Positions 1 through 8,458 of a stretch of 34,994 nucleotides of DNA are shown here, in pieces. The stretch covers positions 1 through 34,994 of the forward strand of contig CALZAJ010000003.1 of assembly GCA_945613785.1 (NCBI GenBank), read 5' to 3'. Both the position numbers and the translations under genes were made by a program. Source of the DNA: an uncultured Verrucomicrobiota bacterium. Its GTDB lineage: Bacteria > Verrucomicrobiota > Kiritimatiellia > RFP12 > UBA1067. Under the pieces are notes generated by a model, which saw only the letters and a list, made by a program, of their open reading frames with translations, did no database searches and was not told where the DNA came from. Each line of letters starts with the position of its first letter. Within the stretch, counting starts at the first letter, position 1.

Positions 1-289
1 CGCCCGCCTTCTGCGCGTTGGCGACGACATGCAGCGCAAGCGTCGTCTTGCCGGAAGATTCCTGTCCATAACATTCCACAACGCGTCCGCGGGGAAGCCC
101 CCCTACACCAAGCGCCATGTCGAGCGAAAGCGCGCCCGTTGAGATGACAGGGATATCCTCAATTTCACGGTCGCCGAGACGCATAATCGCCATCTCGCCG
201 AATTCCTTGCGAATCTGGCTCATCACCGCATCCAGAGCCGTGTTGCCCGTATTGGCCGTCTTCTTCACCACCTCTTTCTTCTCTGCCAT
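1..289 (-). CDS. recA: RecA recombinase, N-terminal 96 residues (partial)
   Basis: Translation of the minus strand from the ATG at 289 gives [20 protein letters not shown] and continues as a clear RecA N-terminus: the alpha-helical start, then [19 protein letters not shown], then the Walker A loop GQESSGKT at about residues 75-82. RecA binds single-stranded DNA with ATP, drives homologous recombination and triggers SOS repressor cleavage. The gene runs off the left edge, so about the first quarter is visible. A ribosome binding site AAGGAG (294-299) sits 4 nt before the ATG. The start lies only 24 nt after the stop of the secreted protease gene, so read-through from that gene is likely and no separate promoter is visible. 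The Walker A second position is Gln where most RecA proteins have Pro (GPESSGKT). Identity is near certain despite truncation. Confidence 0.96.
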   Translation of the reverse strand, partial: MAEKKEVVKKTANTGNTALDAVMSQIRKEFGEMAIMRLGDREIEDIPVISTGALSLDMALGVGGLPRGRVVECYGQESSGKTTLALHVVANAQKAG

Positions 290-313
290 AACTCTCCTTG
301 CTTTCTTTTTAAG

Positions 314-3300
314 CTATTCTGTCGCATTTCCATCAACACCTTTGACCGACCAGAAACGCTGCTCGTCGGTGGAACTGGCGTCTTGGAACGAAAATTCTCC
401 GTCGGCGGTCAAAACTTGGTTGGAAACCGCGATCCAGCTGTTGGTGGACTGGAGGGTCGTGCCGGCATAGAGCGTGTAAGAGCATCCCTTCACGCCCGGT
501 GAAAGCCGAAGCAAGTACGTATGTTCGTCGATGCGCTCGATGGCCGTGAAATTAAACGGGCGGCAGGATGGATTGTCCCCGGGATCGACGGCGGCCGCGG
601 TGATTGTGAAATCCGCCGGCGTAAATTCGATTGTATAGTTTCCGCCCAGCACTTTAAGGCTGCCCTGCAAGATGTCGTAGGTTCCAGGAGCCTCGCCACT
701 TTCGCGCACGAGAACGCCGTCAAGCACTTGACTGGCGCTATCCTCGCCCACAAGCCCATATACGCCGTAGGTGAAAACCGGGTCGTTCTCACCCTCTTTT
801 TTCGATGCCTCGAACGCTACGACCCTGATTGTCTTTTTGGCGATTTTCCACGGAATCGATTTCTCGTTATAAGTGCCGTCGGTCCAAACGAAACCCTTGC
901 GCAAAACCGCCCGCGCCACATAGTCGCCGGCATTCGTCGCCACACCCGAATACAACGCGTAGCCGATACCTTCTTTCACACCAATCTGGGCAGCGGCGTT
1001 GTATACGAACTCGTCTGCGGCGACCGTCGGCGGCGACACCGCGATATCCGCGCCGCCTTCAAGGGCGCCGTATACCGCATCGCCACGCTCATAGAGGCCG
1101 TCGGGATCCACCGCCGAGCTCCATACAAGAAGCGCATCGGTTGCATTGGTTACGACCATGCCGTAGTCGCCGGTGAGATCGTTGGTGAAACGCCGCGCAC
1201 CTTCCATGATTCGCTCTTGTGGTGCGGAAGCGAAATATTGCGCATCGACATCGCCAATAAAGTCGGGATCCGCGCCCAGACCCTCAAGAAAGCCGATACC
1301 GCCAGTAAGGTCACCAGCAAGATAAAGCCTGCTCTCAAGATCGTGCACGACCATATTGCTCGCTTCACCGGAAAGGCGGCTATTGCCGAGAATAGCAATA
1401 TCACCTTGCACATAGACACGAGACTTGTTGCCGATAAAGATCCCGCCGGCGCGGTAAGCACGGCAGCCGCGAATTTCACCGCCATTGAGATACGCCTGCG
1501 AATTATCCAGCAAAACTCCGCCGCCACAGCCAGTACCCTCTTTCTCGTTAATATAGTCATTCGCGCAATTCCTGATCGCCGCGCCAGGGTTCATCGTGAA
1601 AACGCCCTTCCACACCACTACGCCACCGCAGGCGCGACCGCCTTGGCCGGAGACATTCGAAATCACGCTGCCGTTTTCCAGCGTCAGCTGCCCTCCTTCA
1701 ACCTTCACCATCGCCGTCGTTCCGCCGTATTCGCCAGAAAGGACGATATTCGTAAGCGCAAGCGCGTTGTTCTCTGGAACCCTAATCGTCGCGTCCGCCC
1801 GACGGAAGAGCGTATGTCCGCCGCCGTCGAAAACAATCGCAGCGTTGTTGGTTACTGCAAAGTCGGTACCAAAATCGACATCGTGCAAAAGCCGCACCGT
1901 CGCACCGTTGGTCGCAACCGCAAAACCCTCGGCAACGGTCAGATAGAATTTTTCCTCCGTGCCGCCGGGGGCAAGCACCCCGACTTCTGCGACGGCTTCC
2001 GTCACCGATTGCGGGCCTTCTGGCGCCTTTGCCCATTGCAGATAATTCCCCTTCTCCGAAATCTGCGCGACCAGCGGCGACTTGTCGCCAATCCCGGCCT
2101 GATTGTAGAAGAATACGCCCAGCGATGACTTGGCATCGTCGCTGGAGCAGGTGAAGCTGCCAAACACTCCACCTTCCTTGTTGCCGGCCGGATAGCCGAT
2201 GCTGAATTCTACACCGACATACCCCGTAGCTGCGCCGGTGAGCACGAGTTTGGCTTTTGTGCCGTTAAGATAAATGTTGCTTTCTTGCTTATTGTAAATG
2301 TTGCCGTAAACCGACGCCAGGCCGGAAAGCTGAACTTCCGCACCGCTGGCCACAAAGACCCCGGCCGCATAATATTCCGACTGACAATCATAGATGCGCC
2401 CGCCTGTCATGATCAGCGCGGAGCCTGGGCTGAACAGACACACCCCGGGACTGTTGTTTACCAATGTAGTCTTGCTTTCTCTACATATATTTTTCGTAAT
2501 CTCAGAGCCAGGAAGCATTTCCACGCGGCCTGAATTCTTGACAAACACCGTAGAACTCTTATTACACTCGACATTACGAATTATGGCACCGTCGCCAAGA
2601 ACGAGACTTCCGCCATCGACGGTGATGAAATGGTTGGTTCGCGTGCCGTTATCCGCTCCAGCGAGGGCAAGATTGGCAATTGAAAGATTCTTGTCGGCAC
2701 CGACGGTAAATGCGCCGTTCTTGCCGATGGTGATTTGCCGACAGTCGGTGGAGGAAGAGAGCGTAAGCGGTCCGGCAAGATTCACGGCATTGGTAAGTTC
2801 GCAATCCCGATAGACTACGATGTTGCCAGTGTTTTGCGCATGCGCAAAACACTGGCGCAATGTGCTGTAGTAATGATTGATGCCGTCGCTGTCGGCGTAG
2901 GAAGCAACCGCCAAATCGGGTTGGGTCTCGCCCGAGCCGTCCCAAACAAGAATCGTTCCATTCGGACTATCGACCGCCGAGCCGACATGTTCGTCGTTGT
3001 AGCGATTCGCGAGATAATTAGCCGTGCCGTTCAATTCGGCGACCGAAACCGACGCCACGCCAAACTGCGCCCCGTCGCCAGAAGTCGCAAGGCAATTAAC
3101 CTCAAGACGCTCGGTCAACGGACCGCACAACTCCAACCCGGTTGGCGAATACAGCAAGACCGACCCAAAGCCGGCAATGTCCTTCAAAGCCGCCGTGGCC
3201 GTTCCGAGCACGCAGAGCGACTCCGTTCCGTCGCCTTCGACGGAGACGATGCGCACATGATCGAACAACACCCTGACAGAATCACCTTCAAGGCTGATGC

Positions 3301-5557
3301 GCCCCGTAGCAGGGCGAAGAATATCGCGCATTTCGCCTGCCTCTGACGATACGATACGGCAGCTTTTATCTATGGTCAGTTTCGCCGGAATGCGAACTTT
3401 GCCCATCAACTCGATCGTTTCGCCGCTTTGCACTTCTTCGACGGCTCTTTTGAGCGACTGGAAGCCAAGATTACGCTCGCGAATGCGCACGAGCGCATCG
3501 GCCGGGCCGACAGTCGCCGGATCAAAGGCGCCGCGGATATACAAAGCCGCCGCCCCGCCTTCGAGGTAATCGTAAAGGACGCTGCGGCAATCGACAATCA
3601 CCACATAAGTTCCCGGTTCGGCCTCGGCAATGCGCACGGATTCAATATTGTTCTTAACGTCGGGTTCATCGCCTCCATTGCCCAGCCAAAACGCCTCGCG
3701 GCCATCATCGCGGCGCTCAACCACAAGATCAAGATCGTTAACCAGTGCCTTCTCCGCCGAAGGTTCGCCAGGATGGTCCACCCAGACAAGTTGCACCTCA
3801 AGCGGCGCAGCATTGGTGGTGCGCACCGCCCACGCAAACTCCGCCCGGTCAGCAAATTGGATTCGGTCTATCAACTTGACGGCTCGGTTGTTCGGATAGA
3901 GCGTCTCTTCCAAATTTACCCTTCCCCAGCCCTGCGCAAAATCAGGAACCGTATCGTTCGCCGATGCCCCGCCGGTGATTACAGCTTTCATCAGCGCGGC
4001 AGTGGGACGCTTGTTCTCGTCTTCAGAAAATTCCGGCTGGTTCAACAACCATTCGCGCACCAACGCAACCGAGCCGGCTACCAACGGGCAAGCCATGGAA
4101 GTGCCCGTGTCGTAGGCGTAAAACTCATTGTAGTTGCCATAACTATAATCAACGCCCCATGCTCTCGTGGAAAGAACGCCTGTTCCGGGCGCGGCAATGT
4201 CTGGCTTGATGCGCCCGTCCTTGCAAGGTCCGCGGCTCGAATATTCGGCGGTAACAACCGGATTGCCGTTTTGTAAAAGGCCTTGCGGCGGAACTATGCG
4301 CGAATTCTGCGTAGCCCCCACGGCAAGCACATTCTTAGCTGCGGCAGGGGAGCCGATAGTGCTCGCTGCGCTTCCTTCGTTGCCAGCCGAAATCACCGGA
4401 AGAAAATCTGGATGCTCCCAGACGTATTTATCGAATTCTTTGCATTCTGCCGTATAAGTTCCCGGGGTTGAGGTGCCCCAGCTGGCGGAATGAATGTAGG
4501 CGGAATATGGCTGATCCCAGTACACAACATCGTCTGGATCGGGCGTAGGACGAAGCAGCTCGTTAATATCAGCTGGCGTATACACTCCACGCCCGCCATC
4601 TGAACAAAACCAGACGAACAACTTTGCCCCCCAGGCCGTGCCGCGAATCTCCTTCGCCGACATGCTGCCGTCGCCCACAATAGATCCGGCCGTATGCGTG
4701 CCGTGCCCGATGTTGTCGTTGGTGATACAATTCTTCGACACCTTGACGCCGATTACCTGGTCGAACAAATCAGGATGCCGAATCTGCCTGGCGTCCTCAT
4801 CAAAGGAAATGCCCGAATCGGAAGTTGTAATTATCTGTCCGGCACCGGAAAGCCCATGCAAATTCCATACCGCACGAACGTTCATCGCAACTGGATCCAC
4901 CGCGATATTGTTGGTGAATTCGGGCCGGACAAACGACTCCATCCACCGCACCTCGCCGTGCAACGACAATGCCCCGATAAGTGCAGCTGGAATACGGACT
5001 TTGAAACTGTCTGGGGCTAATAGACAGCCACTGATTTTCTCGCCGCCGTTTCCAAGTACATACAAGAGCATCCGCTCGCGGTCTTCGGGTGAAGTCGTAA
5101 CTACCGTGACATCAACCGTCTTCGCCCCTGCAGCCACAAGTTCCGAAAGCCCGGAATCGATTTTTCGCGAAGGGACGAACTCTTCTATCGGCAAGAAGCG
5201 CCCGTCGCGCGAAAGTCGATCGCACTGTCCGCTATCGGCTTCGACCAGCAGTTTGCGCGCAGACTGCACAGCCACGACCCGCGCGCCTGTGGCTTCAACC
5301 GCCAGACGCATCGGCTTGTCGAACGGCGTCTCGGAAGCGAGCACGTACGGCAGCGTTCCGCGCACGGTCGGCGTCTGCTTCGGCTCCCCGCCCACGGCGG
5401 AAGACACTCTCGGCGTGACCTCTGTAATCGACCGCGTAGCCCCCGCCGAGAGATCAGGAGACGACGCTGCGGACTCCACCTGGCGTCCGTCATTCCAAAT
5501 CCAAAGCCCCAATAGCGCGAGCAGACAAACTACCGCGCAGATCAAACACTTTCTCAT
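314..5557 (-). CDS. Large secreted S8 subtilisin-like protease with beta-helix and MBG domains
   Basis: A 1747-residue exported protein. Residues 1-22 form a hydrophobic signal peptide or anchor. A pro-region follows to about 210, then a subtilisin (S8) catalytic domain to about 550 with the full triad: Asp247 (TTSDSGI), His285 (IGHGTHTAG) and Ser487 (GTSMACP), plus the oxyanion Asn393 (SAGNEGS). Next comes a jelly-roll domain like those after S8 catalytic cores (about 560-680, VNDLDLVVE). Two tandem stretches of right-handed beta-helix repeats span about 700-1480, rich in 'GG.I..C' and 'GA.I.N' turns. MBG-like immunoglobulin-type domains lie at about 1484-1662, and a conserved-looking tail ends in FWSVKGVDGNATE. 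Extracellular proteolysis, perhaps of host or polymer substrates, is inferred; the substrate is unknown. The ATG at 5557 has AAGGAG 9-10 nt upstream. It sits between uvrA and recA, 50 nt after uvrA. Codon use looks more AT-tolerant than in uvrA or rho. Confidence 0.9.
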   Translation of the reverse strand: MRKCLICAVVCLLALLGLWIWNDGRQVESAASSPDLSAGATRSITEVTPRVSSAVGGEPKQTPTVRGTLPYVLASETPFDKPMRLAVEATGARVVAVQSARKLLVEADSGQCDRLSRDGRFLPIEEFVPSRKIDSGLSELVAAGAKTVDVTVVTTSPEDRERMLLYVLGNGGEKISGCLLAPDSFKVRIPAALIGALSLHGEVRWMESFVRPEFTNNIAVDPVAMNVRAVWNLHGLSGAGQIITTSDSGISFDEDARQIRHPDLFDQVIGVKVSKNCITNDNIGHGTHTAGSIVGDGSMSAKEIRGTAWGAKLFVWFCSDGGRGVYTPADINELLRPTPDPDDVVYWDQPYSAYIHSASWGTSTPGTYTAECKEFDKYVWEHPDFLPVISAGNEGSAASTIGSPAAAKNVLAVGATQNSRIVPPQGLLQNGNPVVTAEYSSRGPCKDGRIKPDIAAPGTGVLSTRAWGVDYSYGNYNEFYAYDTGTSMACPLVAGSVALVREWLLNQPEFSEDENKRPTAALMKAVITGGASANDTVPDFAQGWGRVNLEETLYPNNRAVKLIDRIQFADRAEFAWAVRTTNAAPLEVQLVWVDHPGEPSAEKALVNDLDLVVERRDDGREAFWLGNGGDEPDVKNNIESVRIAEAEPGTYVVIVDCRSVLYDYLEGGAAALYIRGAFDPATVGPADALVRIRERNLGFQSLKRAVEEVQSGETIELMGKVRIPAKLTIDKSCRIVSSEAGEMRDILRPATGRISLEGDSVRVLFDHVRIVSVEGDGTESLCVLGTATAALKDIAGFGSVLLYSPTGLELCGPLTERLEVNCLATSGDGAQFGVASVSVAELNGTANYLANRYNDEHVGSAVDSPNGTILVWDGSGETQPDLAVASYADSDGINHYYSTLRQCFAHAQNTGNIVVYRDCELTNAVNLAGPLTLSSSTDCRQITIGKNGAFTVGADKNLSIANLALAGADNGTRTNHFITVDGGSLVLGDGAIIRNVECNKSSTVFVKNSGRVEMLPGSEITKNICRESKTTLVNNSPGVCLFSPGSALIMTGGRIYDCQSEYYAAGVFVASGAEVQLSGLASVYGNIYNKQESNIYLNGTKAKLVLTGAATGYVGVEFSIGYPAGNKEGGVFGSFTCSSDDAKSSLGVFFYNQAGIGDKSPLVAQISEKGNYLQWAKAPEGPQSVTEAVAEVGVLAPGGTEEKFYLTVAEGFAVATNGATVRLLHDVDFGTDFAVTNNAAIVFDGGGHTLFRRADATIRVPENNALALTNIVLSGEYGGTTAMVKVEGGQLTLENGSVISNVSGQGGRACGGVVVWKGVFTMNPGAAIRNCANDYINEKEGTGCGGGVLLDNSQAYLNGGEIRGCRAYRAGGIFIGNKSRVYVQGDIAILGNSRLSGEASNMVVHDLESRLYLAGDLTGGIGFLEGLGADPDFIGDVDAQYFASAPQERIMEGARRFTNDLTGDYGMVVTNATDALLVWSSAVDPDGLYERGDAVYGALEGGADIAVSPPTVAADEFVYNAAAQIGVKEGIGYALYSGVATNAGDYVARAVLRKGFVWTDGTYNEKSIPWKIAKKTIRVVAFEASKKEGENDPVFTYGVYGLVGEDSASQVLDGVLVRESGEAPGTYDILQGSLKVLGGNYTIEFTPADFTITAAAVDPGDNPSCRPFNFTAIERIDEHTYLLRLSPGVKGCSYTLYAGTTLQSTNSWIAVSNQVLTADGEFSFQDASSTDEQRFWSVKGVDGNATE
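2825..2856. repeat. Perfect 32-bp palindrome inside the protease gene
   Basis: The arm GCCAGTGTTTTGCGCA is followed with no spacer by its exact reverse complement. The symmetry breaks at the next base on each side. It lies within the coding frame, encoding part of RQCFAHAQNTG at the start of the first beta-helix stretch. The mRNA could form a 14-bp stem with a 4-nt loop; no T run follows on either strand, so it does not look like an intrinsic terminator. Function unknown. Confidence 0.9.
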
Positions 5558-5586
5558 TAGGCCATTCTCCTTTTCAACAGAATGGA

Positions 5587-5604
5587 ATTATAACAAAAAT
5601 TTGT
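5587..5604 (-). promoter_or_regulatory. Putative extended -10 promoter with adjacent operator-like inverted repeat, before the protease gene
   Basis: In the 50-nt gap between uvrA and the protease gene, the minus strand reads TGTTATAAT, a consensus -10 hexamer (5587-5592) with the TGn extension. No good -35 hexamer is visible at 16-18 nt. Directly upstream of the -10, and overlapping the TGn bases, is ACAAA-TT-TTTGT (5593-5604), a 5-bp inverted repeat placed where a repressor could block polymerase. It would start transcription of the protease gene and, by read-through, recA. The promoter call rests on motif match only. Confidence 0.4.
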
Positions 5605-5607
5605 GGT

Positions 5608-8454
5608 TTATAGGAATTTTCCTGTGACAGATTCGTTGCAGGCGCGAACCGTGGAAACAGGTCCTTCACAGACGAGCTGACCGCCCGAATCACCTCCGCC
5701 GGGACCCAGGTCAACCAGCCAATCCGCACACCGCATGACATCGATATTGTGCTCGATGACAATGATTGTATTGCCCTGGTCTCGAAGCTGCAAAAGCAGC
5801 TTCATCAACTTTGCAATGTCATCAAAGTGCAGACCCGTGGTCGGCTCGTCCAACAGGTACAGCGTCCGCCCCGTCGCGCGCTTGGACAATTCCGTTGCCA
5901 ACTTAATGCGTTGCGCTTCACCGCCCGAGAGGGTCGTGGCGGGCTGTCCAAGACCGATATAGCCAAGACCGACGTCCGTCAAAGTCTTCAATTTTCTCGC
6001 CAATGACGGCACTTTTGCGAAGAATTCTGCGGCTTCAGCCACCGTCATCTCCAAGACGTCACTGATGGTCTTGCCGCCATATGTGACCTCGAGCGTCTCG
6101 GCATTGAATCGCTTGCCGTTGCACTGTTCGCAGGTGACATAGACATCGGGCAAAAAGCTCATTTCAAGCTTGCGCGATCCATCACCGCCGCAGACCTCAC
6201 AGCGTCCGCCCTTCACATTGAAAGAGAAGCGGCCGGAATCATATCCGCGCGCCTTTGCGGCCTCGGTTTGCGCAAATAACTGACGAATATCTGAGAAAAA
6301 GCCAACATATGTTGCTGGATTTGATCTCGGCGTGCGCCCAATCGGCGACTGGTCAATCTCGATTACCTTGTCGAAATTCTCAATTCCTGTGATTTTCTTG
6401 TATTTACCTGGCTGCTCCTTCGAACCATAGAAATGGCGCATGAGCGCACGCTTCAGGGTCTCGTCCACCAACGTCGACTTACCCGAACCCGAGACGCCCG
6501 TCACCACCGAGAAGGCCCCAATCGGGAATCGCGCGGTCACGTTCTTGAGGTTGTGCTCGGAACAGCCGGAAATGGTCAAGAAGGGTGCGGGACGGGATTT
6601 GGTGTGTTTGGGTGTTTGAGTGGTGGTGGGTTGAGTTGCAACGCTCTTTCGACCCGTCAGGTAGTCCGCCGTGAGCGATTTCGCCTTGAGCAGACCCTTG
6701 AAGTCGCCCTGGTACATGACCTGTCCGCCCTCACGTCCCGCACCGGGTCCGAGGTCAACGATGTAGTCCGCGGCGCGCATCATCTCCTCATCGTGCTCGA
6801 CAATGACCACCGTGTTGCCGCGGTCGCGGAGTCCCTTCAGCGTGCCGATGAGACGTTCGTTGTCACGCGGGTGGAGTCCGATGGTCGGCTCGTCCAGCAC
6901 ATAGAGGACGCCCGTGAGTCCGCTGCCGATCTGCGTCGCCAGACGGATGCGCTGCATCTCGCCACCGGACAGTGTCGAGGACGCGCGATCGAGCGTGAGA
7001 TAGTCAAGACCGACGTCGAGCAGGAATTGGAGTCGGCGACGGATTTCCTTCAGCACTTCCTTCATGCCGGCGAGCGTATTGGTTGGAGCACCCTGCACGG
7101 ACAAGGACTCGAAGAACGACAACGCCTCGCGAATGGGCATGGCCATCACATCGACGATCGACTTGCCGGCAATCGTCGCGGCGCGCGCTTCCGGACGAAG
7201 GCGCGAACCCTGACAGTCCGGACACATCTTGAAATTCTGGTAGGTCTCGTACTTGGCGCGGACCTCGTCATCCTCCGCTTCGTCGAGCTTGCGCTGAAGC
7301 GCATTGAGAACACCCTCGAACGGCTTGTCGACACGACGCCAGCTCAAGACGAGATCTTCCTTGAAACCGTGCATCAGGTCATGACGAAACTTCGCCGACA
7401 GCTTTTCATAAGGCGTCGAGAGCTTGACCTTGTTCTGACGCGCAATCTCCGAGAGCAATTCCTTGTGATAGAGAATCGCCATCTGTCCGCCCAAACGACG
7501 CCAGGGATGGATCGCCTCCTCGAGCGGCAGGGTCTTGTCCGGCACGACGAGATCCTCGTCGAAGAAATAGAGCTGTCCGAGACCCGCACATGTCGGACAC
7601 GCTCCGAACGGCGAGTTGAAGGAGAAGCTGCGCGGCTTGAGCTCTTCAAAGGAAATGCCACAGTCGATGCAGGCATTGAGCTCGCTGAACGTGCGCTCGG
7701 AGGCCGTGTTGCCGGGGTGTTGGGTTGTTTGAGAGGCGGAACCGGAGTCGGCGAGGAGTTCGACTTTGAGGATGCCCTGACCGACTTTGAGCGCGAGCTC
7801 GACCGAATCGGTGAGACGCGTGCGGTCACACGGCAACACGAGACGGTCGATGACGACGTCGATGTTGTGCGCCTTCTTCTTGTCGAGCTCGGGCAGTTCG
7901 TCGACCGGGTACATCGTCCCATCGATGCGCACGCGGGCGAAGCCCTTGCGCTTAAGTTCCTCGAAAACGGACTCGTGGCGTCCCTTCTTGCCTTTCACGA
8001 CAGGCGCGTAGAGGATCGTCTTTCCCGATGCGTCTGCCAGCAGCGAATCGACGATCTGTTCGGCGGACTGCTTGGTGACCGGCCGGCCGCACTTGGGACA
8101 ATGGGCGGTTGCGCAAGAGCCATAGAGCACGCGCAGATAATCATGAATCTCCGTGACCGTCGCAACGATCGAACGCGGGTTGCCACTCGTCGTGTGCTGC
8201 TCGATGGAGATGGCCGGGGACAGGCCTTCGATCTTCTCGACATCTGGCTTCTCAAGTCGGTCCAAGAACTGCCGCGCATAAGCCGAGAGCGACTCCACAT
8301 AACGGCGCTGACCTTCCGCGTACAGCGTATCGAACGCAAGCGACGATTTACCCGACCCCGAAAGCCCGGTCACCACCGTAAGAGAATTGCGCGGTATGGT
8401 TACATCGATGCCCTTGAGATTGTGGACGCGCGCATTCTTGATCACAATATCCAT
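5608..8454 (-). CDS. uvrA: Excinuclease ABC subunit A (UvrA)
   Basis: UvrA is the damage-sensing ATPase of nucleotide excision repair; it dimerises and loads UvrB on lesions. At 948 residues it has the usual length. Two ABC ATPase halves are visible: Walker [10 protein letters not shown] at about residue 30 and GVSGSGKST at about 650, with signature/Walker B stretches [12 protein letters not shown]...DEPTIGLH and [12 protein letters not shown]...DEPTTGLH. Cysteine pairs of the zinc modules are present ([30 protein letters not shown]). The ORF track begins at a TTG (8481) inside the upstream gene; I prefer the ATG at 8454, giving [15 protein letters not shown] as in the family, 4 nt after the stop of the InlB-repeat gene. 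Its Shine-Dalgarno is weak, so translational coupling to that gene is plausible. recA, another classical DNA-damage gene, lies one gene downstream. Confidence 0.97.
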   Translation of the reverse strand: MDIVIKNARVHNLKGIDVTIPRNSLTVVTGLSGSGKSSLAFDTLYAEGQRRYVESLSAYARQFLDRLEKPDVEKIEGLSPAISIEQHTTSGNPRSIVATVTEIHDYLRVLYGSCATAHCPKCGRPVTKQSAEQIVDSLLADASGKTILYAPVVKGKKGRHESVFEELKRKGFARVRIDGTMYPVDELPELDKKKAHNIDVVIDRLVLPCDRTRLTDSVELALKVGQGILKVELLADSGSASQTTQHPGNTASERTFSELNACIDCGISFEELKPRSFSFNSPFGACPTCAGLGQLYFFDEDLVVPDKTLPLEEAIHPWRRLGGQMAILYHKELLSEIARQNKVKLSTPYEKLSAKFRHDLMHGFKEDLVLSWRRVDKPFEGVLNALQRKLDEAEDDEVRAKYETYQNFKMCPDCQGSRLRPEARAATIAGKSIVDVMAMPIREALSFFESLSVQGAPTNTLAGMKEVLKEIRRRLQFLLDVGLDYLTLDRASSTLSGGEMQRIRLATQIGSGLTGVLYVLDEPTIGLHPRDNERLIGTLKGLRDRGNTVVIVEHDEEMMRAADYIVDLGPGAGREGGQVMYQGDFKGLLKAKSLTADYLTGRKSVATQPTTTQTPKHTKSRPAPFLTISGCSEHNLKNVTARFPIGAFSVVTGVSGSGKSTLVDETLKRALMRHFYGSKEQPGKYKKITGIENFDKVIEIDQSPIGRTPRSNPATYVGFFSDIRQLFAQTEAAKARGYDSGRFSFNVKGGRCEVCGGDGSRKLEMSFLPDVYVTCEQCNGKRFNAETLEVTYGGKTISDVLEMTVAEAAEFFAKVPSLARKLKTLTDVGLGYIGLGQPATTLSGGEAQRIKLATELSKRATGRTLYLLDEPTTGLHFDDIAKLMKLLLQLRDQGNTIIVIEHNIDVMRCADWLVDLGPGGGDSGGQLVCEGPVSTVRACNESVTGKFL

Positions 8455-8458
8455 CGCG

